The notes beneath the pieces are model-generated. The model did no database searches and was not told the DNA's origin. It worked only from the letters and a program-made list of their open reading frames with translations. Positions 8,841 to 16,474 of a DNA stretch of 64,000 nucleotides are shown one piece after another. The stretch is from Flavivirga aquimarina (GTDB lineage: Bacteria > Bacteroidota > Bacteroidia > Flavobacteriales > Flavobacteriaceae), in contig NZ_JAUOEK010000066.1 in the NCBI RefSeq assembly GCF_030540835.1, forward strand, positions 30,085-94,084. Reading direction: 5' to 3'. A program made the position numbers and the translations under genes. Each line of letters starts with the position of its first letter. Positions within the stretch are counted from its first letter, which is position 1.

Positions 8841-9375
8841 TTTTAAAGGTTATAATATAAACCCCATTCAATTAAAAGATGCCTGGAGTTTATGTGATTT
8901 TGTCGCTGCTAATGAAGACCATATAAAACGTTATTTCCCTAAAACATTAGAACAAAATTTAACACCCGATTTATCAAAATTCTTTGTAGAAAAAAAAGTA
9001 AAACAGTTTGCTTTAAAAGAAGTATTCCTGTTTACCATTAAAGAAGACGAATCTGGTGAATTAGTTGGATTAGTTTACATAAAAGAACTTGACTGGGATA
9101 AAAAACAAGGCGAGTTTGCTTATTGCATTGGGTATCCTTTTGAAGGTAAAAGGATCATGACTAAAGCAATTAATACCTTATCCGAATATGCATTTATTCA
9201 TTTAGGCTTAGAAACCCTTCAAATTATTGTTTATAAAGATAATATAGCCAGTGTAACAGTTGCCGAAAACTGTAATTTTACATGGATTAAAACACTTAAA
9301 AATGAATATGCTCCTCTAGGAGAAAACTTCTTACAGATGGAATTATATGAATTGTATAAAGAAATAGAAACTTAA
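8833..9375 (+). CDS. GNAT-family N-acetyltransferase (RimJ/RimL type)
   Basis: A 180-residue protein with the order of elements typical of the RimJ/RimL branch of GNAT enzymes. These are an N-terminal substrate strand-helix region, LVGLVYIKELDWDKKQGEFAY, a CoA-loop-like segment YPFEGKRIMTKAI, then LGLETLQIIVYKDNIASVTVAENCNF. The acceptor is unknown; candidates are ribosomal proteins or small molecules. Its start overlaps the end of the EI24 gene by 8 bases. The REP palindrome upstream of the RAYT-hemF gene begins 18 bases after its stop. Confidence 0.85.
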   Translation: MLSFKGYNINPIQLKDAWSLCDFVAANEDHIKRYFPKTLEQNLTPDLSKFFVEKKVKQFALKEVFLFTIKEDESGELVGLVYIKELDWDKKQGEFAYCIGYPFEGKRIMTKAINTLSEYAFIHLGLETLQIIVYKDNIASVTVAENCNFTWIKTLKNEYAPLGENFLQMELYELYKEIET

Positions 9376-9393
9376 ACAATACTACATACATAG

Positions 9394-9428
9394 AAGACCT
9401 GCCAGGTTTTTAAAACCTGGCAGGTCTT
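9394..9428. repeat. Perfect REP-like palindrome upstream of the RAYT-hemF gene
   Basis: Arms AAGACCTGCCAGGTTTT (9394-9410) and AAAACCTGGCAGGTCTT (9412-9428) are perfect reverse complements of 17 bases with a single-base centre. The element lies 30 bases before the start of the transposase-like frame. The same core recurs at 11032-11064 after the gene and, in degraded form, three times within it. This is the expected arrangement of a RAYT gene with its cognate REP sequences. It could also act as a weak transcript terminator. Confidence 0.85.
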
Positions 9429-9458
9429 AGAAAACAGAGAAAGTATTACAATATCAAT

Positions 9459-11021
9459 ATGAAACAAGAAAAAATAGAAAAAGACCATTATTATCATATC
9501 TTCAACAGAGGAATTAATAGTGGTATTATCTTCAAGACTGAAGATAATATGAGCTATTTTTTAAAATTGATTGAGAAATATTTAACCCAAAAAGCAGATA
9601 TTATTGCCTATTGCCTGATGAACAACCATTTTCATCTTATAGTTAAAATAGTTGAAGACGAGACTAAAGTAACCCAAGCCTTTTCCAACTTATTTAATGC
9701 CTATGCAAAAGCGTTCAATAAACAGCAAAATAGAACAGGAAGCTTATTTGAAAAACATTACAAAAGAAAAAAAATAGCAGACGAAGATTATCTAAAGAAT
9801 TTAATCTTGTACATTCATAAAAACCCTGAAAACCATAAAGTGGCAAAAAGTTTTAAAGCCTACAAATTTTCCTCATATAATAGTTATTTTAACAAGGAGA
9901 GAACACTTATTTCTCCTAATAAAAAGTATGTTTTAAGCTTATTTGACGATATAAATAATTTTAATTACTCTCATAATTCAGACCTACAAGGTTCTCAAAA
10001 CTTTGCAGGACAAGAAACTCACACCAACCTACAAGGTTCTCAAAACTTTGCAGGACATGAAACTCACACCAACCTGCAAGGTTTTAAGAACCTTGTAGGT
10101 TTAGACTCTAAATCCATCATGAAAGACAAATTCTATCAATACATACAAGATTTACAAGACACCATCACGTCCAAATTAGAGACCATCGATGGTAAAGCAA
10201 AATTCCAACAAGATATATGGGAACGCCCAGAAGGTGGAGGTGGCCGCACCAGAGTTATCGAAAACGGGAATGTTTTTGAAAAAGGAGGCGTTAATATTTC
10301 TGGAGTACATGGTAAACTTCCAAAATCAATGCAAGCTTATTTTAAAGTTGGTGATGTCGATTTTTTTGCCTGCGGATTAAGTTTGGTTTTACACCCTAAA
10401 AACCCGATGGTACCAACCGTTCATGCTAATTGGCGTTATTTTGAAATGTATGATAAACAAGGTAACATTATAGACAGTTGGTTTGGTGGCGGACAAGATT
10501 TAACCCCCTACTATTTGTTTGAAGAAGATGCTAAACACTTTCATCAAACCTGTAAAACAGCTTGCGACAATCATAATCCAGAATTTTATAAAAACTACAA
10601 AGCACGTTGCGATACGTATTTTTACAATTCCCACCGGAATGAAGCTAGAGGTATTGGTGGTTTGTTTTTCGACTATTGTAAAGCTTCAGAAACCATGAGC
10701 ATGGAAAATTGGTATAACTTTGTAACTGAAGTTGGAGATAGTTTTTTAGACGCTTACACTCCAATTGTTGAAAAACGAAAAGATATAGAATATACTAAAG
10801 CACAGCGTAATTGGCAGGAAATTCGTCGCGGACGCTATGTAGAATTTAATTTAGTACATGATAAAGGCACTCTTTTTGGACTAAAAACCAATGGACGTAT
10901 AGAAAGCATTTTAATGAGTTTACCGCCACACGTGCAGTGGGTGTATGACCATCATCCTGAAGCTAAAAGTGAAGAAGAAAAACTAATAAAAATTTTAAAA
11001 GACCCCATAGATTGGGTTTAA
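9459..11021 (+). CDS. hemF: RAYT-type HUH transposase fused in frame to coproporphyrinogen III oxidase (HemF)
   Basis: One uninterrupted 520-codon frame with two unrelated domains. Residues 1 to about 170 are a REP-associated tyrosine transposase: YYHIFNRG, then YCLMNNHFHLIV with the HUH metal-binding pair His57/His59, then RTGSLFEKHYKR and LYIHKNP with Tyr118 as candidate nucleophile. Residues 175-219 are three 15-residue repeats (LQGSQNFAG type). Residues 221-520 are a full-length oxygen-dependent HemF of 300 residues. It has GGGGRTRVIENG, VHANWRYFE, WFGGGQDLTPYYL, NSHRNEARGIGGLFFDY and RRGRYVEFNLVHDKGT, all intact. HemF converts coproporphyrinogen III to protoporphyrinogen IX using O2. Whether the fusion protein is made, or HemF starts at its own Met221, cannot be decided from sequence. 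It lies in the gap between the GNAT gene and hemB. Confidence 0.88.
   Translation: MKQEKIEKDHYYHIFNRGINSGIIFKTEDNMSYFLKLIEKYLTQKADIIAYCLMNNHFHLIVKIVEDETKVTQAFSNLFNAYAKAFNKQQNRTGSLFEKHYKRKKIADEDYLKNLILYIHKNPENHKVAKSFKAYKFSSYNSYFNKERTLISPNKKYVLSLFDDINNFNYSHNSDLQGSQNFAGQETHTNLQGSQNFAGHETHTNLQGFKNLVGLDSKSIMKDKFYQYIQDLQDTITSKLETIDGKAKFQQDIWERPEGGGGRTRVIENGNVFEKGGVNISGVHGKLPKSMQAYFKVGDVDFFACGLSLVLHPKNPMVPTVHANWRYFEMYDKQGNIIDSWFGGGQDLTPYYLFEEDAKHFHQTCKTACDNHNPEFYKNYKARCDTYFYNSHRNEARGIGGLFFDYCKASETMSMENWYNFVTEVGDSFLDAYTPIVEKRKDIEYTKAQRNWQEIRRGRYVEFNLVHDKGTLFGLKTNGRIESILMSLPPHVQWVYDHHPEAKSEEEKLIKILKDPIDWV
9982..10101 (+). repeat. Three in-frame 45-base REP-like repeats encoding the RAYT-HemF linker
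   Basis: Units start at 9982, 10027 and 10072. The first two differ at one base in 45. Each contains a hairpin related to the flanking palindromes: ACCTACAAGGTT with AACTTTGCAGG in units 1 and 2, and AACCTGCAAGGTT with AACCTTGTAGGTT (10071-10101) in unit 3. Because 45 is a multiple of three, the repeats keep the frame open and encode residues 175-219. The units thus serve both as palindromic DNA and as a protein linker. Confidence 0.85.
10119..11021 (+). other. hemF: HemF domain with its probable ancestral start codon (alternative hemF CDS)
   Basis: The ATG at 10119 begins MKDKFYQYIQDLQ, which looks like the normal N-terminus of flavobacterial HemF. It gives a 300-residue protein, the usual size (about 300 in bacteria). 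No Shine-Dalgarno sequence precedes it, but this is normal in Bacteroidota. If this start is used, HemF is made as an ordinary enzyme from a transcript that also carries the transposase frame. If not, only the 520-residue fusion is available. No stop codon separates the two parts in this frame. Confidence 0.7.
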
Positions 11022-11031
11022 AATAATCAAA

Positions 11032-11064
11032 AGGCCTGCCAGGTTTTAAAAACCTGGCAGGTCT
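11032..11064. repeat. REP-like palindrome downstream of hemF
   Basis: Arms CCTGCCAGGTTTT (11035-11047) and AAAACCTGGCAGG (11049-11061) are perfectly complementary. They extend outward to 11032-11064 through one G-T wobble. The core is the same as in the palindrome at 9394-9428. The pair therefore brackets the RAYT-hemF gene. The element ends 19 bases before the hemB ATG. Confidence 0.85.
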
Positions 11065-11083
11065 ATAAAAAACATAAATTCAG

Positions 11084-12073
11084 ATGTTCCCACTTAGAAG
11101 AAATAGAAGACTAAGAACTAATGAAGCCATTCGCTCTTTAGTTCGCGAAACCATTATATCTCCAAACGATTTTTTAGTACCACTTTTCGTAGTGGAAGGT
11201 AAAGGTGTAAAAGATGAAATTCCATCCATGCCAAATTACTTTCGTTATAGCTTAGATTTACTTGAAGGCGAAGTAAAAGAACTTTGGAAACTCGGTTTAA
11301 AATCGGTTTTACTTTTTGTAAAAGTACCCGATAATTTAAAAGACAATAAAGGCACAGAAGCTTTAAATTCTAACGGACTCATGCAACGGGCTATTAAAAC
11401 CGTAAAAAATGCATGCCCCGATATGTTAGTTATGACAGATGTTGCACTAGATCCTTATTCTGCTTACGGACATGATGGTATTATTGAAAACGGACAGGTT
11501 TTAAATGATGAAACGGCTAATGTTTTAAGTGAAATGAGTATCTCTCATGCCCAAGCCGGTGCTAATTTCGTTGCACCTAGCGATATGATGGATGGTCGCA
11601 TTTTAGCTATTCGTGAGGCTTTAGAAGACGAAGGTTTTATAAATACAGGCATTATGAGTTATTCAGCAAAGTACGCCTCTGCATTTTACGGCCCTTTTCG
11701 TGATGCATTAGACTCTGCTCCTGTAGATTTAATAGATATTCCAAAAGATAAAAAAACGTATCAAATGGATTATGCTAATCGCTTTGAAGCCATTAGAGAA
11801 ACCGAAATGGATATAGATGAAGGCGCAGATATAGTTATGGTAAAACCTGGGCTATGCTATTTAGATATAGTAAGAGAAATTAAAAATGAAGTTGATGTTC
11901 CTGTTGCTGTATATCAAGTTTCTGGTGAATATGCGATGTTAAAAGCCGCTGCCGAAAAAGGGTGGTTGGAACACGACGCAGTAATGATGGAACAAATTAC
12001 TGCCATTAAACGTGCTGGGGCTGACATTATAGCCAGTTACTTTTCCAAGGATGTTGTGAAATTAATTTCGTAA
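11084..12073 (+). CDS. hemB: Porphobilinogen synthase (delta-aminolevulinate dehydratase)
   Basis: A 329-residue enzyme that condenses two 5-aminolevulinate molecules into porphobilinogen. The two active-site lysines are visible: Lys196 in MSYSAKYASAFYGPFRDA and Lys254 (Schiff base) in MVKPGLCYLDIV. At the metal site the sequence is DVALDPYSAYGHDG (about 119-132), with Ala/Asp in place of the Cys triad of zinc enzymes. This indicates the Mg/K-dependent type. Length and start are standard. It is the last haem gene of the rightward cluster, separated from hemF only by a REP palindrome. Confidence 0.96.
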   Translation: MFPLRRNRRLRTNEAIRSLVRETIISPNDFLVPLFVVEGKGVKDEIPSMPNYFRYSLDLLEGEVKELWKLGLKSVLLFVKVPDNLKDNKGTEALNSNGLMQRAIKTVKNACPDMLVMTDVALDPYSAYGHDGIIENGQVLNDETANVLSEMSISHAQAGANFVAPSDMMDGRILAIREALEDEGFINTGIMSYSAKYASAFYGPFRDALDSAPVDLIDIPKDKKTYQMDYANRFEAIRETEMDIDEGADIVMVKPGLCYLDIVREIKNEVDVPVAVYQVSGEYAMLKAAAEKGWLEHDAVMMEQITAIKRAGADIIASYFSKDVVKLIS

Positions 12074-12141
12074 ATAAAAAGAAAGGAAGATTAATAAATG
12101 TACGAGCAACTCTTTCCTAGCCTTTGGTAAACTAAAAGGGA

Positions 12142-12381
12142 TTATGTTATTCTTTTTAAATCTACTTTTTGGCTATGTCCGCAACTACATTTAATGTCTA
12201 TAGAGTCATCAATTATGTTTGTTTTAGTAACCTCTTTTTGTTTTGATAAATCTTCTATCCCTCCAACGGGTCTGTTAACAACAGTAAATTCTGAAGAGAT
12301 AAGAACACTATATGTTTCATTACAGTCTTTTTTTTCACAAATAACTTTTACGAATATATAGGATGGTTTTTTAGTTGTCAT
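12142..12381 (-). CDS. Small hypothetical protein with two cysteine pairs
   Basis: A 79-residue protein on the opposite strand from its neighbours. It has C15-x4-C20 near the N-terminus and C65-x-C67-x-H69 near the C-terminus. The spacing is compatible with a small zinc-binding fold, but no known family is recognised. There is no signal peptide. The frame lies alone between hemB and a divergent membrane-protein gene. Sensible composition and a clear start support a real gene, but the evidence is modest. Confidence 0.5.
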   Translation of the reverse strand: MTTKKPSYIFVKVICEKKDCNETYSVLISSEFTVVNRPVGGIEDLSKQKEVTKTNIIDDSIDIKCSCGHSQKVDLKRIT

Positions 12382-12499
12382 AATTTACTGTTTAAATTAT
12401 ATAAATTTAAAAGAAGGAAAAAAACTATAACGGCTAGAGGTATTTACTTACGTAAGTTACAAAATAATTTTAACTATTTTAGCTATAAATCAATTTTTA

Positions 12500-13588
12500 A
12501 TGAGTGCATTAATTTTTTGGGCAACAATTTCTATTTTTTTTTCTTTTTTGTGCTCTATTCTTGAAGCTGTTTTATTAACTGTTACACCAACATTCATCAA
12601 TGTTAAAAAACAAGAAGGAAAGGAATACGCCTTTATTTTAGAACGTTTAAAAAAAGATGTCGACAAACCCCTAATTGCGATACTTACTTTAAATACCATT
12701 GCGCATACGTTAGGAGCAATGATGGTTGGTATTCAAGCCGAAAAACTACCACTACCCTATAAATTAGAGTTTGCTGGAATTAATACCGTTGGAATCATTT
12801 CAGCTATTATGACGTTATTAATTTTAATTGCTTCAGAAATTATTCCAAAAACTATTGGAGCAACCTATTGGAAAGGCTTAGCTAATTTTACATCAAAAGC
12901 TTTAATACTTTTAATATTTCCTTTAAAATGGACAGGTATTTTATGGCTATTACAGCTAACTACAAAATTAATAGGAGGCAAAGCACATGGTAGTGTTTTA
13001 AGCAGAGAAGATTTTCATGCCATGGCAGAAATCGCACATGAAGAAGGTGTTTTTAAAGAATCTGAAAGTAAGGTCATTAAAAACCTACTTACTTTTAAAG
13101 ACGTAAAGGCTAAGGATATCATGACGCCACGTACCGTTATGAAAATAGAAAGCGAATCTACTACCGTAGAAGACTTTTTTAATAAAAACCTCAACCTTCG
13201 CTTTTCTAGAATTCCGGTTTACACTGATACCGAAGATAATATTAAAGGACTTGTTTTAAAAGACGATGTTTTTAAAGAAATGGGGCTTGATAATAGTGAC
13301 AAAAAGCTATCGGAACTAAAACGCGATATTATTATTGTAAATCGTGATATGCCCATACCAAAGTTGTTTGAACATCTTGTTGAAACCAGAAATCATATGG
13401 CTTTAGTTGTTGATGAATATGGTACCGTAAGTGGTTTGGTAACCATGGAAGATGTTATAGAAACATTACTTGGTTTAGAAATTATGGACGAAAGTGATAA
13501 TGTTTCAGACTTACAAGTACAAGCTAGAAAAAACTGGGAATCCAGAGCAAAGAAGTTGGGTATTCTTAAAGATAAAAACACCGATTAA
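12500..13588 (+). CDS. CNNM/CorC-type membrane protein with CBS domains (hemolysin family)
   Basis: A 362-residue protein. A DUF21/CNNM transmembrane domain occupies about residues 1-150, with about three to four helices and the family element ASEIIPKTIGATYW. A pair of CBS domains follows at about 205-330 (MTPRTVMKIES, SRIPVYTDTEDNIKGLVLKDD, ALVVDEYGTVSGLVTMEDVIETLLG). Relatives are implicated in Mg2+/Co2+ efflux or homeostasis and bind nucleotides through the CBS pair. The C-terminal CorC/HlyC domain seen in longer members is missing, which is common in flavobacterial paralogues. It is convergent with the large envelope protein that follows. Confidence 0.87.
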   Translation: MSALIFWATISIFFSFLCSILEAVLLTVTPTFINVKKQEGKEYAFILERLKKDVDKPLIAILTLNTIAHTLGAMMVGIQAEKLPLPYKLEFAGINTVGIISAIMTLLILIASEIIPKTIGATYWKGLANFTSKALILLIFPLKWTGILWLLQLTTKLIGGKAHGSVLSREDFHAMAEIAHEEGVFKESESKVIKNLLTFKDVKAKDIMTPRTVMKIESESTTVEDFFNKNLNLRFSRIPVYTDTEDNIKGLVLKDDVFKEMGLDNSDKKLSELKRDIIIVNRDMPIPKLFEHLVETRNHMALVVDEYGTVSGLVTMEDVIETLLGLEIMDESDNVSDLQVQARKNWESRAKKLGILKDKNTD

Positions 13589-13625
13589 AACAGAGTATTT
13601 TTCATTTCGAAATTTAGTTCTGTTT
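13588..13625. terminator. Possible bidirectional terminator between convergent genes
   Basis: Arms AAACAGA (13588-13594) and TCTGTTT (13619-13625) enclose a smaller palindrome ATTTCGAAAT. It lies in the 39-base gap between two convergent genes. The stem is AT-rich and short, so the call is tentative. Confidence 0.35.
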
Positions 13626-13627
13626 CT

Positions 13628-16366
13628 CTACTTTTCAAGCTTTCCTTCAACAGTATAAGTCATTTCATGATAGCCTATTTTCCCATCTTCTGTAATAGCT
13701 TCAATAACAACTAACATATCGCCTGTATTATCAGCATTATAGAACTCAGCCATAGCTTGGCCTTCTGCATTGGTTTGCAAATTAGCATTCCAATAAATCA
13801 GAGGTCTTAAATCTGGTATTTTCCAATCTTGAGTTGTTAAATTTTCATGTTTTGGGGCATAAAATTCTCGAGGTGTAGAAAATACAGGAATAGTTTTTTT
13901 AGACATACCTGGGGTTCTTTGTACACTGAATAATCCTTTGCCTGCATAGGTGTAAATACTAATAATTGAAAAAGAAGATATACCAGGTGAAGCTGGAGGC
14001 GGAAAAAGTTCATAAAAATATTTTGACCAATTTTTAGGGCTTTCAAGAATCTCTAAACTTTTAATTTCTTCAGTCGGTAAACTTTCAAGTAATGGGTACT
14101 GATCAAGATTAACAAGTATACCATCTATAAGAACAAACGTAAAATCTGCACCATGAACATTTGCATATAAAAACCCTCCACCTGAGCCAGTTCTTTGTAC
14201 AGATAACTCTTCTGGATAATTAAAAAGAAGAATACTATACAAACCATACGACCACTTTTTTATTTTGCTAACTAATTCTTTATTTTCAATTACTACATCT
14301 GGTGGGCCATGTAGCTCCATTATTTTTTCACGTTCTGGAGTTAATTTATAACCATCCAATAAAACCTCGTCTAACTCTATGGTGCCTTCTGATAACCTAA
14401 AAGCTTCTACAACTTTTTCATTTTCTATGGCTTTTTGTATGTAGGTGTCAATTATCGTATCAACAACTTCTATCTTTTTTTTAGGATTGTAATGAACTTT
14501 AGGAGTGCTTTTCTTATCTAAATTGATAGTATAATCTTTATTCTTCCCTTTTTTGTTTTTCGATTGAATGACAATTTCTAAATTATCTTCATAGGTGTCA
14601 GCTATACTAAAATTAAATATACCTGTACTATCTACTTGTTGCGTATAAAAACCTTTAGCGGCATCACCAAAAGTCATCATGGTTAGCTCTACATATTGCT
14701 TTGATGGTTTTTTAGCGTTTATTACTTCGCCTATTCTTCCACTTACAGTAAGTGCTTTTTCTGGTTGATTCACAAAGGCTCCTTTTGGGCTTTTATAGAG
14801 ATACTTTCGCCACCCCTGTGTAAGCATCAAAACATCTAGGTCTTCAGGGTTGCTTTCATCTCTAAAATAGTGTCCTGCATCTTCAATGTCACCTTTTATT
14901 TCAGAAGATAATAAAAAGTAAGACCGTATATTTTGACGCAATTCTTGTAAATCTCCCAATTGTTCTTTGTTTATAACCAGAACTGATGAATTAGCATTTA
15001 CGGGTTCGTCATTAAAATCTTTTATTTCAATATCAAGCTTAATTTTGTCACGTTGTCCATAAATACTTCGGTTGGGTTTAGCCAAAATATTTAGTTGTTG
15101 TTCTTTGTTCCTATTAAAAAATAAGCGTTCGCATACAGGCAATTGATTACTATTAAAAATGGTAAATTCTATAATACCTTCTGGAAATAGGGCTTTTTCA
15201 AATTGTTTATAAACGGTATTGCCTTTGGTTTTAATATTGGAATAATAATCTGTTATACCTCTGTGTCGTGCTCGTATAGAGATTGATTCTCCTTCAAAAG
15301 AGCCTTTAGAAGTTACTAAAACATTGATATTAGAAGCGTCTTCAATAACATTTAATACCATACCAACGGAAGAAACTTTAGGAAAAGGATATTTAAGAAC
15401 AGTCCCTTGATTACCTATTATAGTTCCATAATATTGTTTGTTAAGTTGAGGTGTAAATTGTACTTTTCCCATACCTAAGAGATTGCTCTTAAAGGTGGAA
15501 ATTATCTGCCCAGCTTCATCAATAATGTTCCCTGTAACTTCTTTTCCTTTACCTGCATAATCTATAGCTTTAAAACCTACAACACTTTTTAAACCACTTA
15601 CTAACTCCCCACCTTCGGGGAAAAATTGTATATCTAAATCATCTTTATTTAATGCGATGGTTTTAGAAAAAGTTTTAAAACGGTCTAAGTTTAATTGTAA
15701 TGTGGTTAGTTTAGTTTCTTTAGGAATTGAATAATCCAAATTATAGTACCCTGTTTTATCTTTTTTTACTTCTAACGAATCTTCTTTCCCATCTAAAGTT
15801 AAATAGACTTTTAACTTCCCTCTGTATTTATTATCTAATAATCGCGGATTTAATTGTGCCGAAAGTTTAGACGCTTCGCCATCTGTTTTAGTTAATGTAA
15901 CCGTTTTTATAGGGCTTTCTTTTTCTTGTAATGTATGGATTTGAATATATTGATTGAATGTAAAATCTTGATCAAAATTCCTATTCCAATTTGTATAAGC
16001 TCTAATTAAATATTGTCCTGATTTATAATTTTGAAGACTGAAGGAACCCTCCGCTAATCCATTGTTAAGCTTTAGCAAACGCTTGTCAATAATTTTTTTA
16101 TACGGATCGATTAACTCTACATACAATACGCCACTTAAATCTGTTGGAATATGGTTTGAGGCACTTGTAACTATAGCTTTAAACCAAATGGTTTCGTTTG
16201 AGGTGTATAGAGTTTTGTCTAATTGTAAATACACTTTCTCTGCATACGATGCATGAGATCTTACTATATTAAGACTGTCTTGTAAGACTTGAGAATAACA
16301 TCCTGTATATATTAAAAAAAATATACTTATATGTATAAAAATTCGTTTTTCTTTGTTTTTAAACAT
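13628..16366 (-). CDS. Large exported envelope protein with MG2-like and TonB-plug-like domains
   Basis: A 912-residue protein with an N-terminal signal peptide (IFIHISIFFLIYTGCYSQ). A macroglobulin MG2-like region follows at about 40-140 (KVYLQLDKTLYTSNETIWFKA, GSFSLQNYKSGQYLIRAYT). The middle holds further beta-sandwich repeats (FFPEGGELVSGLKSVVGFKA). Towards the C-terminus is a TonB-receptor-plug-like segment (FVLIDGILVNLDQYPLLESL, EEIKSLEILESP), and a final macroglobulin-like strand region ends the protein (NAEGQAMAEFYNADNTGDM). There is no beta-barrel, so it is not a complete receptor. This combination occurs in Bacteroidota as uncharacterised periplasmic or outer-membrane proteins. The function is unknown. 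It is convergent with the CNNM gene and divergent from ogt. Confidence 0.8.
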   Translation of the reverse strand: MFKNKEKRIFIHISIFFLIYTGCYSQVLQDSLNIVRSHASYAEKVYLQLDKTLYTSNETIWFKAIVTSASNHIPTDLSGVLYVELIDPYKKIIDKRLLKLNNGLAEGSFSLQNYKSGQYLIRAYTNWNRNFDQDFTFNQYIQIHTLQEKESPIKTVTLTKTDGEASKLSAQLNPRLLDNKYRGKLKVYLTLDGKEDSLEVKKDKTGYYNLDYSIPKETKLTTLQLNLDRFKTFSKTIALNKDDLDIQFFPEGGELVSGLKSVVGFKAIDYAGKGKEVTGNIIDEAGQIISTFKSNLLGMGKVQFTPQLNKQYYGTIIGNQGTVLKYPFPKVSSVGMVLNVIEDASNINVLVTSKGSFEGESISIRARHRGITDYYSNIKTKGNTVYKQFEKALFPEGIIEFTIFNSNQLPVCERLFFNRNKEQQLNILAKPNRSIYGQRDKIKLDIEIKDFNDEPVNANSSVLVINKEQLGDLQELRQNIRSYFLLSSEIKGDIEDAGHYFRDESNPEDLDVLMLTQGWRKYLYKSPKGAFVNQPEKALTVSGRIGEVINAKKPSKQYVELTMMTFGDAAKGFYTQQVDSTGIFNFSIADTYEDNLEIVIQSKNKKGKNKDYTINLDKKSTPKVHYNPKKKIEVVDTIIDTYIQKAIENEKVVEAFRLSEGTIELDEVLLDGYKLTPEREKIMELHGPPDVVIENKELVSKIKKWSYGLYSILLFNYPEELSVQRTGSGGGFLYANVHGADFTFVLIDGILVNLDQYPLLESLPTEEIKSLEILESPKNWSKYFYELFPPPASPGISSFSIISIYTYAGKGLFSVQRTPGMSKKTIPVFSTPREFYAPKHENLTTQDWKIPDLRPLIYWNANLQTNAEGQAMAEFYNADNTGDMLVVIEAITEDGKIGYHEMTYTVEGKLEK

Positions 16367-16474
16367 TTCACGTTTTATACCATTAAATTAGTATAAAAAA
16401 CTTAATTTCAAAATCTTTTAACATAGATGATTATAAGATTGATTTCGTAATTTAGTCATCATAAAATTATCTCC

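Noticed and set aside
9982..10101. CRISPR-like array (regular 45-base repeats)
   Set aside because: The units are contiguous with no spacers, lie within a coding frame and have REP-type hairpins. No cas genes are present in the window.
9459..10118. RAYT part as a decayed pseudogene only
   Set aside because: The HUH motif, YIHKNP motif and reading frame are intact, so decay is not shown. Activity remains unproven.
10189..10380. 63-codon frame inside hemF
   Set aside because: It is a shadow of the conserved HemF frame, whose catalytic motifs lie in the other reading frame.
13628..16366. Complete TonB-dependent receptor
   Set aside because: It has only a plug-like segment and no beta-barrel region, and the rest looks macroglobulin-like.
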